64,000 nucleotides of DNA from Aureococcus anophagefferens (GCF_000186865.1 NW_008705566.1:281945-345944); one strand, 5' to 3'. Positions 39,902 through 50,623 are shown, counted from the first letter of the stretch. Notes: generated from the letters alone by a model not told the origin. Numbers and translations: made by a program.

Positions 39902-41473
39902 TCAAATACCACCCCCCAGGGCCCGCGCCGTGCACGCGTCCTCGCGCGGCGGCCGCAGAGGCGCGGCGTCGCAGAGCGCGTCCGGCGCCAGCCCGCCGCG
40001 GCTCGCCGCGGGGTCCCGCAAGTCCGCGAGCGTCGTCGGCGGGAGGTGCTGCTGCCTCGGCGACAGCAGCTCGGCGACCGTGAGCCGCAGCGCGCCGCCG
40101 TCGGGCAGCGGGAACGCGTGCTGGACGAGCGACTTTCCGAACGTCCGCTCGCCGAGGACCGTCGCCGCGCCGTTGTCGCGGAGCGCCGCCGCGAAGGCCT
40201 CCGCCGCCGACGCCGTGCCGCGGTTCACGAGGAGCACGACGTCGCGCTTCGCCCGCGGCGACGTCTCGCCGCCGACCCGCGGGTAGCGCGGGTCCGTGCG
40301 GTACTCGTCGACGTCGTGGTCCGTGTACTCGCCCCGCGAGTTGACGGTGAAGCAGAGCGGCGTCCGCCCGACGTCCGCGGCGCCGCCGCGCGGCGCCTGG
40401 AAGGGCTTCGCGCGCGCGCTCGCGGGCGGCGGCAAAGCGTAGGCCTCGTCGAAGAAGAGCGCCGCGGACTGCATCGCGTACTGGAGCGTGCCCCCCGGGT
40501 TGTTGCGCAGGTCGAGCACGAGCCGCGCCTTCGGCTCGCGCTCGAGGAGCAGCGCGGCGATCTTGCGCGGCGTGTCGCGGTCGAAGGACGCGACGCGCAG
40601 GTAGCGCGCGTCGCCGAGGTCGACGGTCGACACGTCCGGCGCGGGCGCCGCGGCGTCGAGCGACAGCCGCAGCCGCGCGCCGCCGCGGTCGACGACGAGC
40701 GCCGCGGGCGCCGGCGGCGCCGCGCCGCCGAGGGCGTCGCGGAGCGGCGCCGCGCGCGAAACCGCGGGCCCGCGGGCCGCGGACCTGCCCGCGACGGATC
40801 GGACGACGTCGCCGACGCGGAGGTCCGCGCGCTCCGCCGCGGAGCCCGGCCGCACGGCGACGACCTCGAGCCCGCCGCCGGCGTCCGCCGCGCGCGCCAC
40901 GGCGACGTCGTCGAGCGGCGACCGCGGCCGCGCGACCCGTTCCGCCGGCGCGGGCTCCAGCGCCGCCCAGCGGTCGTCGATGGCCTCGAGGAGCTCGCCG
41001 ACGGCGACGCGCGTGCCCGCGGGCGTCTCGAAGGTCGCGGGCCGCGCGAACGCCGCGCGCTTCCGCGCGACCCACTCGGCGGCGCGCGCGCGGCCGTCGA
41101 AGCGCAGGCCGCCCGTGGGGTCGTAGGCCATGGTCGAGATCGTGCCCCAGGCCTGCTCGTACACCGCCTCGTTCGCCGCGACGCGCGCCGCGGCGTCGCC
41201 GGCCATCGCCTCGCGGTAGAGCGCCGCCTGCGCGCTCATCGGCGACGCGGCGCGCGCCGGCGACGCGACGACCGTCGGCGGGACGGCCGCGGCCGTCGGC
41301 GGGACGGCGGCGGCCGTCGGCGGGACGGCGGCGGCCGCGAGCGGCGCGAAGAGCGGCGCGGCCAGCGCGCAGGCCGCCGCGCGGCGGCGCACCGCTTTCA
41401 TTGCGACGCTCGCGTCCAGCGGCGCGGCGCTTTGGAGGAGCGCGAGGTGCAGCAGTAGTGCTAGTTTGGACAT
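39902..41473 (-). CDS. CTPA: C-terminal processing protease (CtpA-like, family S41), plastid leader
   Basis: 523 residues. N-terminus has two hydrophobic stretches (KLALLLHLALL and AAACALAAPLFAPLAAAA), consistent with signal peptide plus thylakoid-lumen-type targeting, and a VPPTAAA unit three times. A PDZ-like domain is near residues 180-260 (GLEVVAVRPGSAAERADLRVGDVV). The S41 core shows DLRNNPGGTL, VNRGTASAAEAFA (catalytic Ser) and GERTFGKSLVQ (catalytic Lys). In plastids such enzymes trim the D1 C-terminus of photosystem II. That substrate is inferred from targeting and family. Confidence 0.9.
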   Translation of the reverse strand: MSKLALLLHLALLQSAAPLDASVAMKAVRRRAAACALAAPLFAPLAAAAVPPTAAAVPPTAAAVPPTVVASPARAASPMSAQAALYREAMAGDAAARVAANEAVYEQAWGTISTMAYDPTGGLRFDGRARAAEWVARKRAAFARPATFETPAGTRVAVGELLEAIDDRWAALEPAPAERVARPRSPLDDVAVARAADAGGGLEVVAVRPGSAAERADLRVGDVVRSVAGRSAARGPAVSRAAPLRDALGGAAPPAPAALVVDRGGARLRLSLDAAAPAPDVSTVDLGDARYLRVASFDRDTPRKIAALLLEREPKARLVLDLRNNPGGTLQYAMQSAALFFDEAYALPPPASARAKPFQAPRGGAADVGRTPLCFTVNSRGEYTDHDVDEYRTDPRYPRVGGETSPRAKRDVVLLVNRGTASAAEAFAAALRDNGAATVLGERTFGKSLVQHAFPLPDGGALRLTVAELLSPRQQHLPPTTLADLRDPAASRGGLAPDALCDAAPLRPPREDACTARALGGGI

Positions 41474-41748
41474 TGTGTGTCGATGCTCGCAGCGCGTCAG
41501 TGGTCACTGCGGTCCATGCGCTTCCATGTTTGGGTCGCCACGACAGGACGAGACGGCATCATCTGTGCACCGCCCTGTTGTTGGACTCAATGTTGAATCT
41601 CAAGAGTCGGCCGACCTAGTGGGAGGGCACGGAGAGTGGAATGCTTGTGTGGTGCGGGCAGCTCTAGGTTCTTCCGTGTCGTCCCGCGCCCCCGCATTGG
41701 ATCTCGCGTCGACGGTCTGCGGCGGCGGCGGCGTCGAGCCTCGTCCCC

Positions 41749-43014
41749 ATGGGCGCCAAGTACGGGGAGACGCGCCTCGTCTCCCCGACGGCCGAGGTCG
41801 TGTGCCTCGGGCTCGCGGCCGTGCTCGGCGGCGTGGCGCTCGTCCCCGGCGTGCGCTGGGCGACGACGCAGTCCCGGTTCCGCTGCGACCTGGGCCACCT
41901 GCGCGACACGGTGGACTACGCCTACGCCGTGAGCTTCTTCGAGCACGACGTCCGACGGATCCGGAGCGGCGGCTTCGACGGCTGGCGGCCCTGGAACGGC
42001 GACCCCTGCGGGCGCAGCGCCGTCCTCGTCGAGAGCGGCGGGCCGGGCGCGGCGACGCGGCGCGACGCCAAGGCCTGCCTCCGGGCCGAGGGGCCCTTTT
42101 TGTTCTCCGACTCGGAGTTCGACGAGGCGAGCCCGCCGCGCGCGACGTTCCACGCCGCGCGGTCCGCGTCCGTGGCGGGCGCGGGCCTGGCCGTCGTGGG
42201 TCTGTGGCTCCTCATGCTCGGCGCGCTGTCCGCGGACCGGTCGCCGAAGAAGGCCGTCCTCAGCGGCTCCGTGGCCCCGGCGTGCGGCGCCGGGTCCTTT
42301 GCGCAGGCGGCGTCCGTCGTCCTCTTCTACTCGGCGCCGCTCGTCGCCCTCGGCGAGACCAAGGTCGGCCCGGGCCCGTTCCTCAGCGTCGCCGCGGCGA
42401 CGCTCTCCCGCCTCGTCGCCGCGTCGCGGGGCGTCGGCCTCGCGCGGAACCGCGCGCCGCCGGCGCCGCCGGACGGCGACGTCGAGCTCGCGGCGCGGCC
42501 GGCGCGGCGGCCGCCGTCGCCCGCCGCCCTCGCCGACGTCGAAATCGCCCAGCGGTCGCCGCTCGCCGCGCTCCGGCGCGCGCCGAGCAGCGACGAGGAC
42601 GACGACGAGGTCAAGTCCGAGTCGTCGTCCTTGCTCGGCGAGGAGCGGCCCCTCGGCGAGCTGATCTTCCACTACATCGACGCGCGCGACCGGCGCTCGT
42701 CGCACCGGAGGCTCGAGGACGTCGAGGCGGCGTGGTGCGCGGGCCTGCTCGACGCGGGGTCCCTCGTGTGCGGCGAGGGCCTCGCGGACGACTGGACGCC
42801 CGTCCAGGACGTCGAGCGGCTCCGCGCGCACCTCCAGCTGCTCGAGTGGAAGCCGAAGACGAGCCCCGTGCGCAACCGCCAGTCGCTCCCCAAGGACGCC
42901 AAGTTCGACGCGGGCGACCTCGCGGACCTCGCCGACGACGACGACGACGAGCGGCCGGCGCGGCGCCACTCCGGCGGCACCATCAAGCTCCACCGCCGGA
43001 CGCCGAGCGGCTAA
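41749..43014 (+). CDS. membrane protein with C-terminal GYF2-type domain
   Basis: 421 residues. Hydrophobic segments occur at about residues 15-35, 145-165 and 185-215. A Ser/Asp-rich linker (SSDEDDDEVKSESSS) leads to residues ~310-370: LIFHYIDARDRRS, LEDVEAAWCAGLLDAGSLVCGEGLADDWTP. This matches the GYF_2/DUF4339 pattern (Y-aromatic start, S-x-x-E-L spacing, W-x-P end), a small protein-binding module. The tail is acidic then basic. Substrate or partner unknown. Confidence 0.65.
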   Translation: MGAKYGETRLVSPTAEVVCLGLAAVLGGVALVPGVRWATTQSRFRCDLGHLRDTVDYAYAVSFFEHDVRRIRSGGFDGWRPWNGDPCGRSAVLVESGGPGAATRRDAKACLRAEGPFLFSDSEFDEASPPRATFHAARSASVAGAGLAVVGLWLLMLGALSADRSPKKAVLSGSVAPACGAGSFAQAASVVLFYSAPLVALGETKVGPGPFLSVAAATLSRLVAASRGVGLARNRAPPAPPDGDVELAARPARRPPSPAALADVEIAQRSPLAALRRAPSSDEDDDEVKSESSSLLGEERPLGELIFHYIDARDRRSSHRRLEDVEAAWCAGLLDAGSLVCGEGLADDWTPVQDVERLRAHLQLLEWKPKTSPVRNRQSLPKDAKFDAGDLADLADDDDDERPARRHSGGTIKLHRRTPSG

Positions 43015-43281
43015 GGCCTTTTGTGGTGGCGGTAGCATATCCAGGGACGACGCATATGATGAGGCGCATCCCATGACCTCGATCTCCATGAGTTCAACTC
43101 TTCCATCGGGCTCTACTAGGAATTCCTAGTAACCCTTTTTGCCACACCGATCGCGATCGCGACCTTACACGCCCCCCTCGCGTCTCCCGCCGTTCGAGGC
43201 GCCACCCGGGCCGTGGAACGCGCCTTCCGGGCCGCGCAACGCGCCTCGAAGCGACGAGCGCGTTGAGTCGCGCCGTTCGAC

Positions 43282-44668
43282 ATGACGAGCTTAAATTCGC
43301 TCCCCGCGGATGTCATCCACACTGTGATCTCATTCGTCGGGCGAAACTCCGCGATCGACGGCAATTTCATCCACACTGTGATCTCATTCCGTACGACCAG
43401 CAGTCTCTGGGCGGTGGCGCGCGGCTGGGACGAGCACGTCGCCGAGGCCTTGGACTGGTCGTACGTGACGATCAGTCGCCGCGACTACGGCGCGGCGGGG
43501 CACGTCGTCGACGTCGTGGAGAACGACGAGATGCGCTACCTCGCGTCGCGCACTCTGGACATGGGCGTCGAGCGCGCGGCGGCGCTGCCGCAGCTAATTC
43601 GCGAGAAGGTGCGCCGCGCGACGTTCGTCTTCGACGACAGCGGCCGCTTCGAGTTCCTCGCGAAAGCGCCCTTCCCGAACCTCGAGTGCGTGGAACTCGC
43701 ATCCACGCACGCCCGCGTGCGGCCCGCGCGCCTCCACTGCCACCGCGAGCCCATGGGCGACGCCTTCTACGCGGACGTGCTCCCCCTGCTCCGGGGCGTG
43801 TCGCGGATCAGCGACATGAAGTGCTACCTCACGGACTGCTTCGGCCCCGGCGAGAGAACGCCGCAGAGACACCCGGTGCCGGGGCCCGGCCGCGCCGCGC
43901 GTGATGCCGCGCGCGAGGCCCTCGGCAACCTCAAGGCGCTCGCGCGACGCCGCGCGGAAATTTCATCGCGCCTTCGTTCTTACGGGACGCGTCGCGCCTT
44001 CGAGAGCTCGACGTTGTTACATGACCTTGATGACGCCACAGGTCTGCCAGACGGACGATGGCGTGTGCTTTGCCGTAGAGACCGCGCGGCCGTTGTTCGA
44101 CACGTTCGACGGTCCGCCGCCGCTCGAGAGCGCGCAGAAGCTCATCGAAGCGCACGACGACCTCGTGACCCTCGCGGTCTGCACCTACGAGGACCAGCGC
44201 ATCCTCCGGGATTTTCCAGGGGGCTTCCCGAGACTCGAGACCCTTGGATACATGGACAGCGGGATGAGCCACGACCTTTTCCGCCACCTCTTCTTCAAGA
44301 TCCGCACGACGATGCCGAAGCTCAAAGCCCTCGCCGTCTCGACGGACACGGTCGACTACGATGCCGACGGTTGGGATGTCTTCGCCACCGTCCCAGAGAC
44401 CGTCAGGGACGTCTACCTCGAGTTCGACTGCTGCCTCGACGCGCTCACGCGCGACTCGACCCGGACGGCCGACCACATCGCAAAGTTCCTCCCGCCGACG
44501 GCGACGGTCCACGTGCTCCGCCACGACGCGCACGCGCCCATCGTCGTCGACTGGCTCGAGCCGTCCCGGCTACGCACGGACGTCCGCCAGCGCTCGCGCG
44601 ACGTGGCCCTGTACGGTCCCTGGACCGAAGAGAAGCCCTACGTCTCACGGCGCGGCCGGGGCACGTAA
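43282..44668 (+). pseudogene. F-box/LRR-like gene with two frame breaks
   Basis: MTSLNSLPADVIHTVISFVG starts like an F-box, and the following ~200 residues are LRR-like (VRRATFVFDDSGRFEFLAKAPFPNLECVELAS). Coding runs in one frame to about 43940, appears in a second frame over about 43956-44020 (GNFIAPSFLRDASRLRELDVV), then in a third from about 44029 to 44668 (MTLMTPQVCQTDDGVCF...). No intron choice I tried joins all three. An internal 5' duplication repeats CACACTGTGATCTCATTC at 43319 and 43373. Either assembly indels or a decaying member of an F-box family. Confidence 0.5.
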
Positions 44669-44740
44669 GCTACTGTTCCCGCCGGAAGACCCGTTACTTG
44701 CGCGCCGCGGGGGCTTGAGGTTGGAGCCTACGCTGAAGCG

Positions 44741-44750
44741 GTATTTAAAG
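44741..44750 (+). promoter_or_regulatory. TATA-like box upstream of WD40 gene
   Basis: GTATTTAAAG stands out in GC-rich surroundings, about 150 bp before the WD40 start codon and just before a CCCGCCGGCGGG palindrome. No transcript data support it. Confidence 0.25.
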
Positions 44751-44898
44751 TATCCCGCCGGCGGGAGTGTAGTGGGGGCTAAAGAGATAACTGCACCGTG
44801 TTTGGTTTCCTTGCAACTTGGGCCGGAGCCAACGCGCAATATGGGCAGCCCCAGCCCGAGAACGTGAGCAGCGACACACCTCTCCGACCAGTCGCGCG

Positions 44899-46511
44899 AT
44901 GTCGGCGCGGAGCCACGGCACGGCGGCCCACGGCGGCAAGTGGCACCCGGGCATGAAGGGCGCGGGCCCGCAGCGGTCCGCGATGAAGCTCGCGCCCGTC
45001 GAGGCCCTGGGCGAGGAGGACGAGGACGAGGACGAGGACGACGAGTTCGGCGAGCTGCCGCGGCCCGTGTTCGACGGCGGGTCGCACGTCGGCGGCGTCA
45101 CGGGCCTGGCGTGGTGCCCGACGACGCGGCTCGTCGCCACGGGCTGCCGCGACGGCACCGTGGGCCTCTGGCGGGACCCGCGCGAGTCCGTGGGCCTGCT
45201 CCTCGACGGCCACAACGACGAGGAGGACGACGACGAGGGCTGCTGGGTGCGGGCCGTGGGCTTCAGCCCCGACGGCGCCGTGCTCGCGACGGGCGGCGCG
45301 GACGGCCGCGTCGCCGTGTGGAGTGCCGACGGCGACCTGCTCCACAAGTTCCGGCTCCGGTCGCCGACGCAGCTCGAGAAGCGCCGCCACCACCCGGCGG
45401 CGCACCCCCACGGCGGCGGCGCCCTGCTGGGCAGCGCGTCCCACCCCGAGGCCCACGGCGCGGACCACGACGACGACAGCGACCGCGAGCCCTTTTACGT
45501 CCTGTCGCTGTGCTGGGTGCGGAACAACACGCTCGCCGTCGGCGGCGCGGCGCCGGAGCTGGCGCTGTGGAAGGTCGACTACACGAGCCGCTACAAGAGC
45601 GCGCGCCTGTCGCGGTCCATGGCGGACCACTCCGACAGCGTCCGCTGCCTCGCGCCGAGCCCGGAGCCCGCGTCCCGCGGCCGCGACGGAGCTTTCGAGG
45701 GATTTTTGAAAAGACGAAGGACACTCGTCGCACGTCGTAGGCCCGGACGGCACGGAGCTGGCCTCCGGCTCCGACGACAAGTCCGTGCGCGTCTGGGACA
45801 TGACGCCGACGGAGTCCGTCGTCGCCGTCGTCGGGTTCGGGGGCGTCGTCACGGCCGTGCGCTGGTCGCCCGACGGCGACCACCTCGTCGCCGCGTCCGC
45901 GGACTCGTCGGTGCGCGTCGTCCACGCGCGGCCGGGCCGCAACTTCGGCGGCGTCGTCTGGGCCCCGCGCGGCGTCGCGACTGCTTTTCGAGAGGGGCGG
46001 GGACGCCGACGCGTCCGTCGCCAGGTCTGGCGCGGGTCCACGGAGAACGTGTCCTCGGGCGTCTGCGCCGTCGACTGGGCGCCCGACGGGTCCCAGATCG
46101 CCATCGCGGCCGCGGACACGATCTTCGCGTACCGGGGCGACGTCGGCGGCGACGTCGGCGCGCTCGTCGCCAAGGTCAACGCGCCGTCGCTGCGCTACGA
46201 CGTCCGCTACTCGCCGGACTCGACGCGGCTGTGCTACGCCGTCTCCGCGCGCCGCGGCGCCCCGACCGTTTTTTTTTTTCGCGCGAATTAGGCCGCCCCA
46301 GGTGCGGCGCGGGCCCGTGTCCAAGGCCGACCGCGACAAGCAGCAGTCGAGCCCGCGGAAGCGGCGCAACAGCCGCGGCACCAACGACGTCGACCCGAAG
46401 CGGAGCCCGACGAAGGGCGACCTCAAGGGGCTCTGGCCCGTGGTCTTCGTCGACGCGCCGAGCGAGAAGAAGAAGGACGACCACCGCCGGGCGAGCTTCC
46501 AGCGCGACTAA
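44899..46511 (+). CDS. WD40-repeat protein, three very short introns
   Basis: Exons 44899-45658, 45741-45955, 46025-46267 and 46302-46511 give 475 residues. About six WD repeats form a beta-propeller (VTGLAWCPTTRLVATGCRDGTVGLW, VRAVGFSPDGAVLATGGADGRVAVW, DGTELASGSDDKSVRVWD, VTAVRWSPDGDHLVAASADSSVRV). The C-terminus is Lys/Ser-rich. Introns are 82, 69 and 34 nt. Removing them restores repeat consensus: LAPS-PDGTELASGSDD and GGV-VWRGSTENV. Intron 1 needs a GC donor. Introns 1 and 2 each start with bases (GCCCGGA, GTCTGG) that recur right after the acceptor. Propeller proteins scaffold complexes; the spacing of repeats suggests a chromatin-assembly (HIRA/CAF1B-like) role only weakly. Confidence 0.82.
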
Positions 46512-46519
46512 AACGGGCG

Positions 46520-48516
46520 TTACTCCGCATTGGCCGGCGGCGCGTCGGCCTTCTCCCGGTCGTAGTCGATGGCGTCGAAGCGGCGGTACTGGTCCGTGAT
46601 GGGGATGGCGTGGAGCTCGGGCTTGAAGCGGGGCTTCGGCGGCTCGACCGCGCCGTCGTCGACGAGCCGTGCGCGGAAGCCGCGGGCCCGGCCGTCGCGC
46701 GCGGGCTCCGGTGCGGCGCCCGCGTCGCCCTGGTCGTAGGGCGGCGGCGGCGGCAGCGCGCCGACGAGCTTGGCCTTGCGCGCGAGGCGGAGCCACGCGG
46801 AGATCCACTTCTTGATCTTCGCGTCGACGGCGTCGGCGTCGTGGCGCAGGAGCTTCAGCGGCACGCGCCCCTCGGCGTCCTTGGCGAGGAGCAGGTCCGG
46901 CCCGCCGCGCGCGAGGAGCCACTCGACGCAGCCGTGCTTCACGATCTCGTTCGCCTCGCCGGGCACCGCGCACGCCGCGTGGAGCGGCGACCGCCCCGCC
47001 GCGTCGGGGCAGCGCGCGAGGATCGTCGCGTCGTGGTCGTAGAGCACGGCGGCGACGTCGACGTCGCCGACGTCGAGCGCGCGGTGGAGCGGCGGGAGGC
47101 CGTCCGCGCCGCGCGCGCGCGGGTCCGCGCCCGCGGCGAGCAGCGCGGCCGCGATGGCCTTCCAGGCGTCGCCGCGCACGTGGTGGCCGCCGCCGCGGCC
47201 CCGGTCCCCGAAGAAGAGGGAGGCGAGGGGCGTGTCGCCTGAGCCGAGCACGTGAGCCGGGAAACGCGCGAGCTCTCGATGGAGCGCGACGAACTCGTGT
47301 CACGTTGCTGGGGCTTCTCTCTCTATCTCCATCGAATCGACGTCGCGAGTCGTCCTCTCTCGTCGAGCTCTCGATGGGGAGCTACGAACTCGTGTCACGT
47401 TGCTGGGGCTTCTCTCTCCATCTCCATCGAATCGACGTCGCGAGTCGTCCTCTCTCGTCGAGCTCTCGATGGAGCGCTACGAACTCGTTCTCGCATACAA
47501 TCACATTGAAGTCTTCTTGAATAGTCGAGTCCGCGCGGCGCGGCGCCCTCGCAGTCGGCGACGTCCAGGTCGAAGCCGCGCGCCCCAAGGAACGCGATGA
47601 CCTCGAGCTGGCCGCCGTCGACGGCCGCGTGGGCCGCGGTGATCTCCTTGCGCGGCTCGCCGCTGCTCAGCGACTTCATGGCCGGGAAGCCGAAGCCGTC
47701 GAGGCGGTCCGCGAGCTTCTCGCACTCCGGCAGGTTGCCCTTCTCCGCGGCGTCCTTGAGCTTCGTCAGCGCCTGCAGCTTGGGCTTGATGAGCTCGATG
47801 ACGGGGTCGAAGATGGAGCCGCTCTTCGCCTGGCAGCGCATGCCGTCCTGGATGGCGTCCATGCTCTTCATGGGCTCGCCGAGGCCGTCGCGCGCGAGCG
47901 CGAGCCCGAAGTACGCGCGCGGCTGCTTCGGGTCGAGGCGCTTCGCCTCCTCGGCGCAGGCGAGGGCGTCCGTGTGGCGGCCCATGGCGTGGAGCGTCGC
48001 CGCCTTGTGCGCCATGCACTCGGCGCGGATCAGGTCCGTCGACCGCCCCTCGGGGCTCCCGAGCGCCGCGTCGAACGCCTCGAGCGCGTTCTGGTGAAGG
48101 CCGTAGTTGTGCGCGTGGAGCGCGTTGCGCATGAGCCGCGTAGCCGACAGCTTGAGCTTCCGCGGCGCGGCGGCGGGGCGGCGGTCGCTGTCCGGATCGT
48201 CGCCGTCGTCGTCGTCGGGGCGGCCGCGCGGCGGCGGCGCGGGGTTGCCGCCGACGAAGCCGCCGGCCGCGGGCGACGGGCCGCCGCCGACGAAGCCGCC
48301 GGCGGCCGCCGCCGCGTCCCGCGCCTGCTCCTGGGCGCGCCGCCGCTCCGCGCGCGACCCGGCGGAGGCGAGCCCGCGCTCGCGCGTGTAGGGCTCGTCC
48401 GTGTTCGACGAGGGGCTGATGCCCATGGCGGCCATTTCCCGTTTCTTCTCCGCCGACGTCGCCGCCTGGGCGTCGCGCCCGAGGCCGCGCCGGTGCGGGA
48501 GCATGTAGGAGGCCAT
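46520..48516 (-). CDS. TPR plus ankyrin-repeat protein, one intron
   Basis: Exon 1 is 48516-47547, exon 2 47238-46520, 562 residues. N-terminal ~100 residues are disordered with GGFVGG repeats. TPR-type helices occupy about 105-225 (LMRNALHAHNYGLHQNALEAFDAAL, AATLHAMGRHTDALACAEEAKRLDP). Ankyrin repeats follow on both sides of the intron (AHAAVDGGQLEVIAFLGARGFDLD, DGLPPLHRALDVGDVDVAAVLYDHD, GRSPLHAACAV). The C-terminus is Pro-rich. A GC donor at 47546 gives ADCEG-DTPLASLFF, the ankyrin consensus. The 308 nt intron is largely a 95 bp tandem repeat. Its stop lies 8 bp from that of the WD40 gene. Confidence 0.8.
47271..47490. repeat. 95 bp tandem repeat inside an intron
   Basis: AGCTCTCGAT recurs at 47271, 47366 and 47461, an exact 95 nt period over two full units and a truncated third. 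Each unit includes ACGAACTCGTGTCACG (the third diverges) and CATCGAATCGACGTCGCGAG. It lies wholly in the intron of the TPR/ankyrin gene. Confidence 0.9.
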
Positions 48517-48744
48517 GCTTCACGTATCGATCGGCTCCGGGTGGCGAGGACGCGCCGACGACGACGAAGCGAAGCCGATGGCCCACAACTCGAGGAGGCG
48601 CTTTTGCCACAGTTCGCTCCAACTTCAAGTTGAGGTTCAACAAGGAAGCATATGCGGTTAAATATGCGGGTCGAGTAGTTTAAAAGGGGCATCCGAGGAA
48701 GGACAGGGGAAAGGAAGGGGGTGGTGTGGGCTCGCGCCGCGCGG

Positions 48745-50477
48745 CTAGGCGCTGCCCGTGCGGACCCCGGCCTTCTTCACCTCGGAGTCGCCCGCGGTGA
48801 CGACGCCGCCGTTGCTGTACGTCGGCTGGTAGGTCGGGTTGGCGCCGAACGTCACGACGTTCACCGGCGCTTGCGTCGGCCAGAACGTCGGGTTCTCCGC
48901 GCAGTTGCAGAAGCCGCAGACGTTCTCGAGGTACTCGCAGTACGACGTGGGCGACGCGCTCGGCAGCGGCGACGGCACGGACGTCGTGGGGACCGGCGTC
49001 GGCGGCAGCGAGGGGGGCGACGTCGGGCTCGGGCTGGGCAAAAACGTCGGGACCGACGAAGGCGTGCCCGTCGGGAGCGCGGACGGGTAGGGCGTCGGCT
49101 GCTCCGACGGCGTTCCGCTCGGTGCGGACGTCGGCGCGAGAGTGGGCAAGCTCGACGGCAGGCCCGTGGGCTCCGGCGAGGGCTGTGGCGTCGGCGCCAT
49201 CGTGGGGTAGGACGTGGGCACGGCCGTGGGCTTGGTCGTGGGCGCCGGGCTCGGAGGCGTCGTGGGCACCTACGTTTCAGGTCGAGGTTCAACGTCAGTG
49301 TAATGTTGGATTCAATGAAAATGTTGAAGTTCAACCAAATTCGGACTCCGTTGTGCGCCGGCGTCGGGTAGGAAGTCGGGCGAGGGTAGGGGACGTCCGA
49401 CGGCGAGCTTGAGGGCACGCCGGTGGGATATTCCGTCGGTCTCGGCGACGGGTGTTCGGTGGGGAAGGACGTAGGAACGCTCGTCGGCTCCTTCGTGGGC
49501 TTCGGGCTCGGGAGACCCGTCGGCGACGGCGTCGGGTATGCCGTGGGCGTCTCCGACGGACTGGGCGTCGGCACCGTCGACGGCGTAGATGACGGCGCGT
49601 ACGACGGCGTGGCCGACGGAATAGGCGTCGGCGAGGGCGTCGGCAGCGGGATGGGCGCCGACGTCGGAACCGTCGTGGGCTTCGGCTGCGGGATCTGCGA
49701 AGGCGTCGCGGACGGCACGAACGTCGGAGAGCTCGTGGGCACGTCCGTCGGCCTCGGCGACGGGAAATGCGTGGGAAAGGGCTGCGGCGCGTAGGACGGC
49801 GCCGAGCTCGGCAGCGGCGTCGGGACCGGCGTCGGCATCGGGATCGGCGCCTCGGAAGGCGCCGCGCTGGGAAGGGGCGTCGGCGAAGGCGTCGGCATGG
49901 GCACAGGCGCACCCGTGGGCGTCCCGGAGGGAAGCCCCGAGGGCGACGGCGTCGGGCTCCCCGTGGGCATACTCGTCGGCATGCCCGTCGGCGCGGCCGT
50001 GGGCGCGACGTAGGACTCGACGTAGAGGAACTCGAGACCCGTCAGGTACGCGATGACCTCCTGCTCGTGCGTCATCAGCGAGTAGACGTTGATAGACTCC
50101 TCGGTGGTGTAGAAGAGGAGGTCGCGGAGGTAGTCGACGCCGACGGAGATCGGGGATTCGCCGTCGAGCTCCGTGGAATTCAAGACAACGGTAATCGACG
50201 TCGTGTCGTCCATGGGCGCGGCGCCGATGTACGTGTCGTTGTAACTGGCAAAGTAGAGCAGGTCGCTCGTCGACTCGCACCAGACGCCGCGGGGCGTCGT
50301 GACGGCGAGCCAGGACGTGAGGTCCGTGCCCTCGGAGTCGACGCGGTAGATCATGTTGTCCGACTCGGACGACACGTAGAGGCGGCCCTCGTGGGGCGTG
50401 AGCGAGACGTCGTAGGGCCGGCCGATCTCGGACGTCACCGTGGCGATGTCCGTGCCGTCGAGGGAGCACGAGTAGAC
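48745..50477 (-). CDS. PT-repeat extracellular protein with YWTD/NHL-like propeller (5' end missing)
   Basis: Visible exons: 50477-49359 and 49269-48745. The first visible exon opens after an acceptor CAG; earlier exons lie across or beyond the gap at 50574. Residues 1-150 of the visible part look like LRP/NHL-type propeller blades (VYSCSLDGTDIATVTSEIGRP, GRLYVSSESDNMIYRVDSEG, DLLYFASYNDTYIGAA). About 350 residues of PT/PS repeats follow, then a Cys-rich end (YCEYLENVCGFCNCAEN). The 89 nt intron 49270-49358 uses a GC donor, so repeats continue YPTP-VPTTPPSP. No TM is visible; probably secreted or surface-attached. Confidence 0.75.
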
Positions 50478-50573
50478 CTGCGGCGGCGCGGAGAGGTGAT
50501 CGACGTCGCTCGACGGGGACGAGCGCGTCGACGGGCGAGGGGCGAGGGGCGACGGCGCGTCGACGGGCGCGGC

Positions 50574-50623
50574 NNNNNNNNNNNNNNNNNNNNNNNNNNN
50601 NNNNNNNNNNNNNNNNNNNNNNN
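50574..50623. other. assembly gap (50 N)
   Basis: Unknown bases in or next to the first intron of the PT-repeat/propeller gene. Confidence 1.

Noticed and set aside
45659..45740. Using the GT at 45672 as the donor of the first WD40 intron
   Set aside because: It puts the next exon out of frame with every acceptor tried. The GC at 45659 restores WD consensus exactly.
48745..50477. CRISPR-like array suggested by regular repeats
   Set aside because: The repeats are codon-level PT/PS repeats in frame, without fixed repeat-spacer structure.
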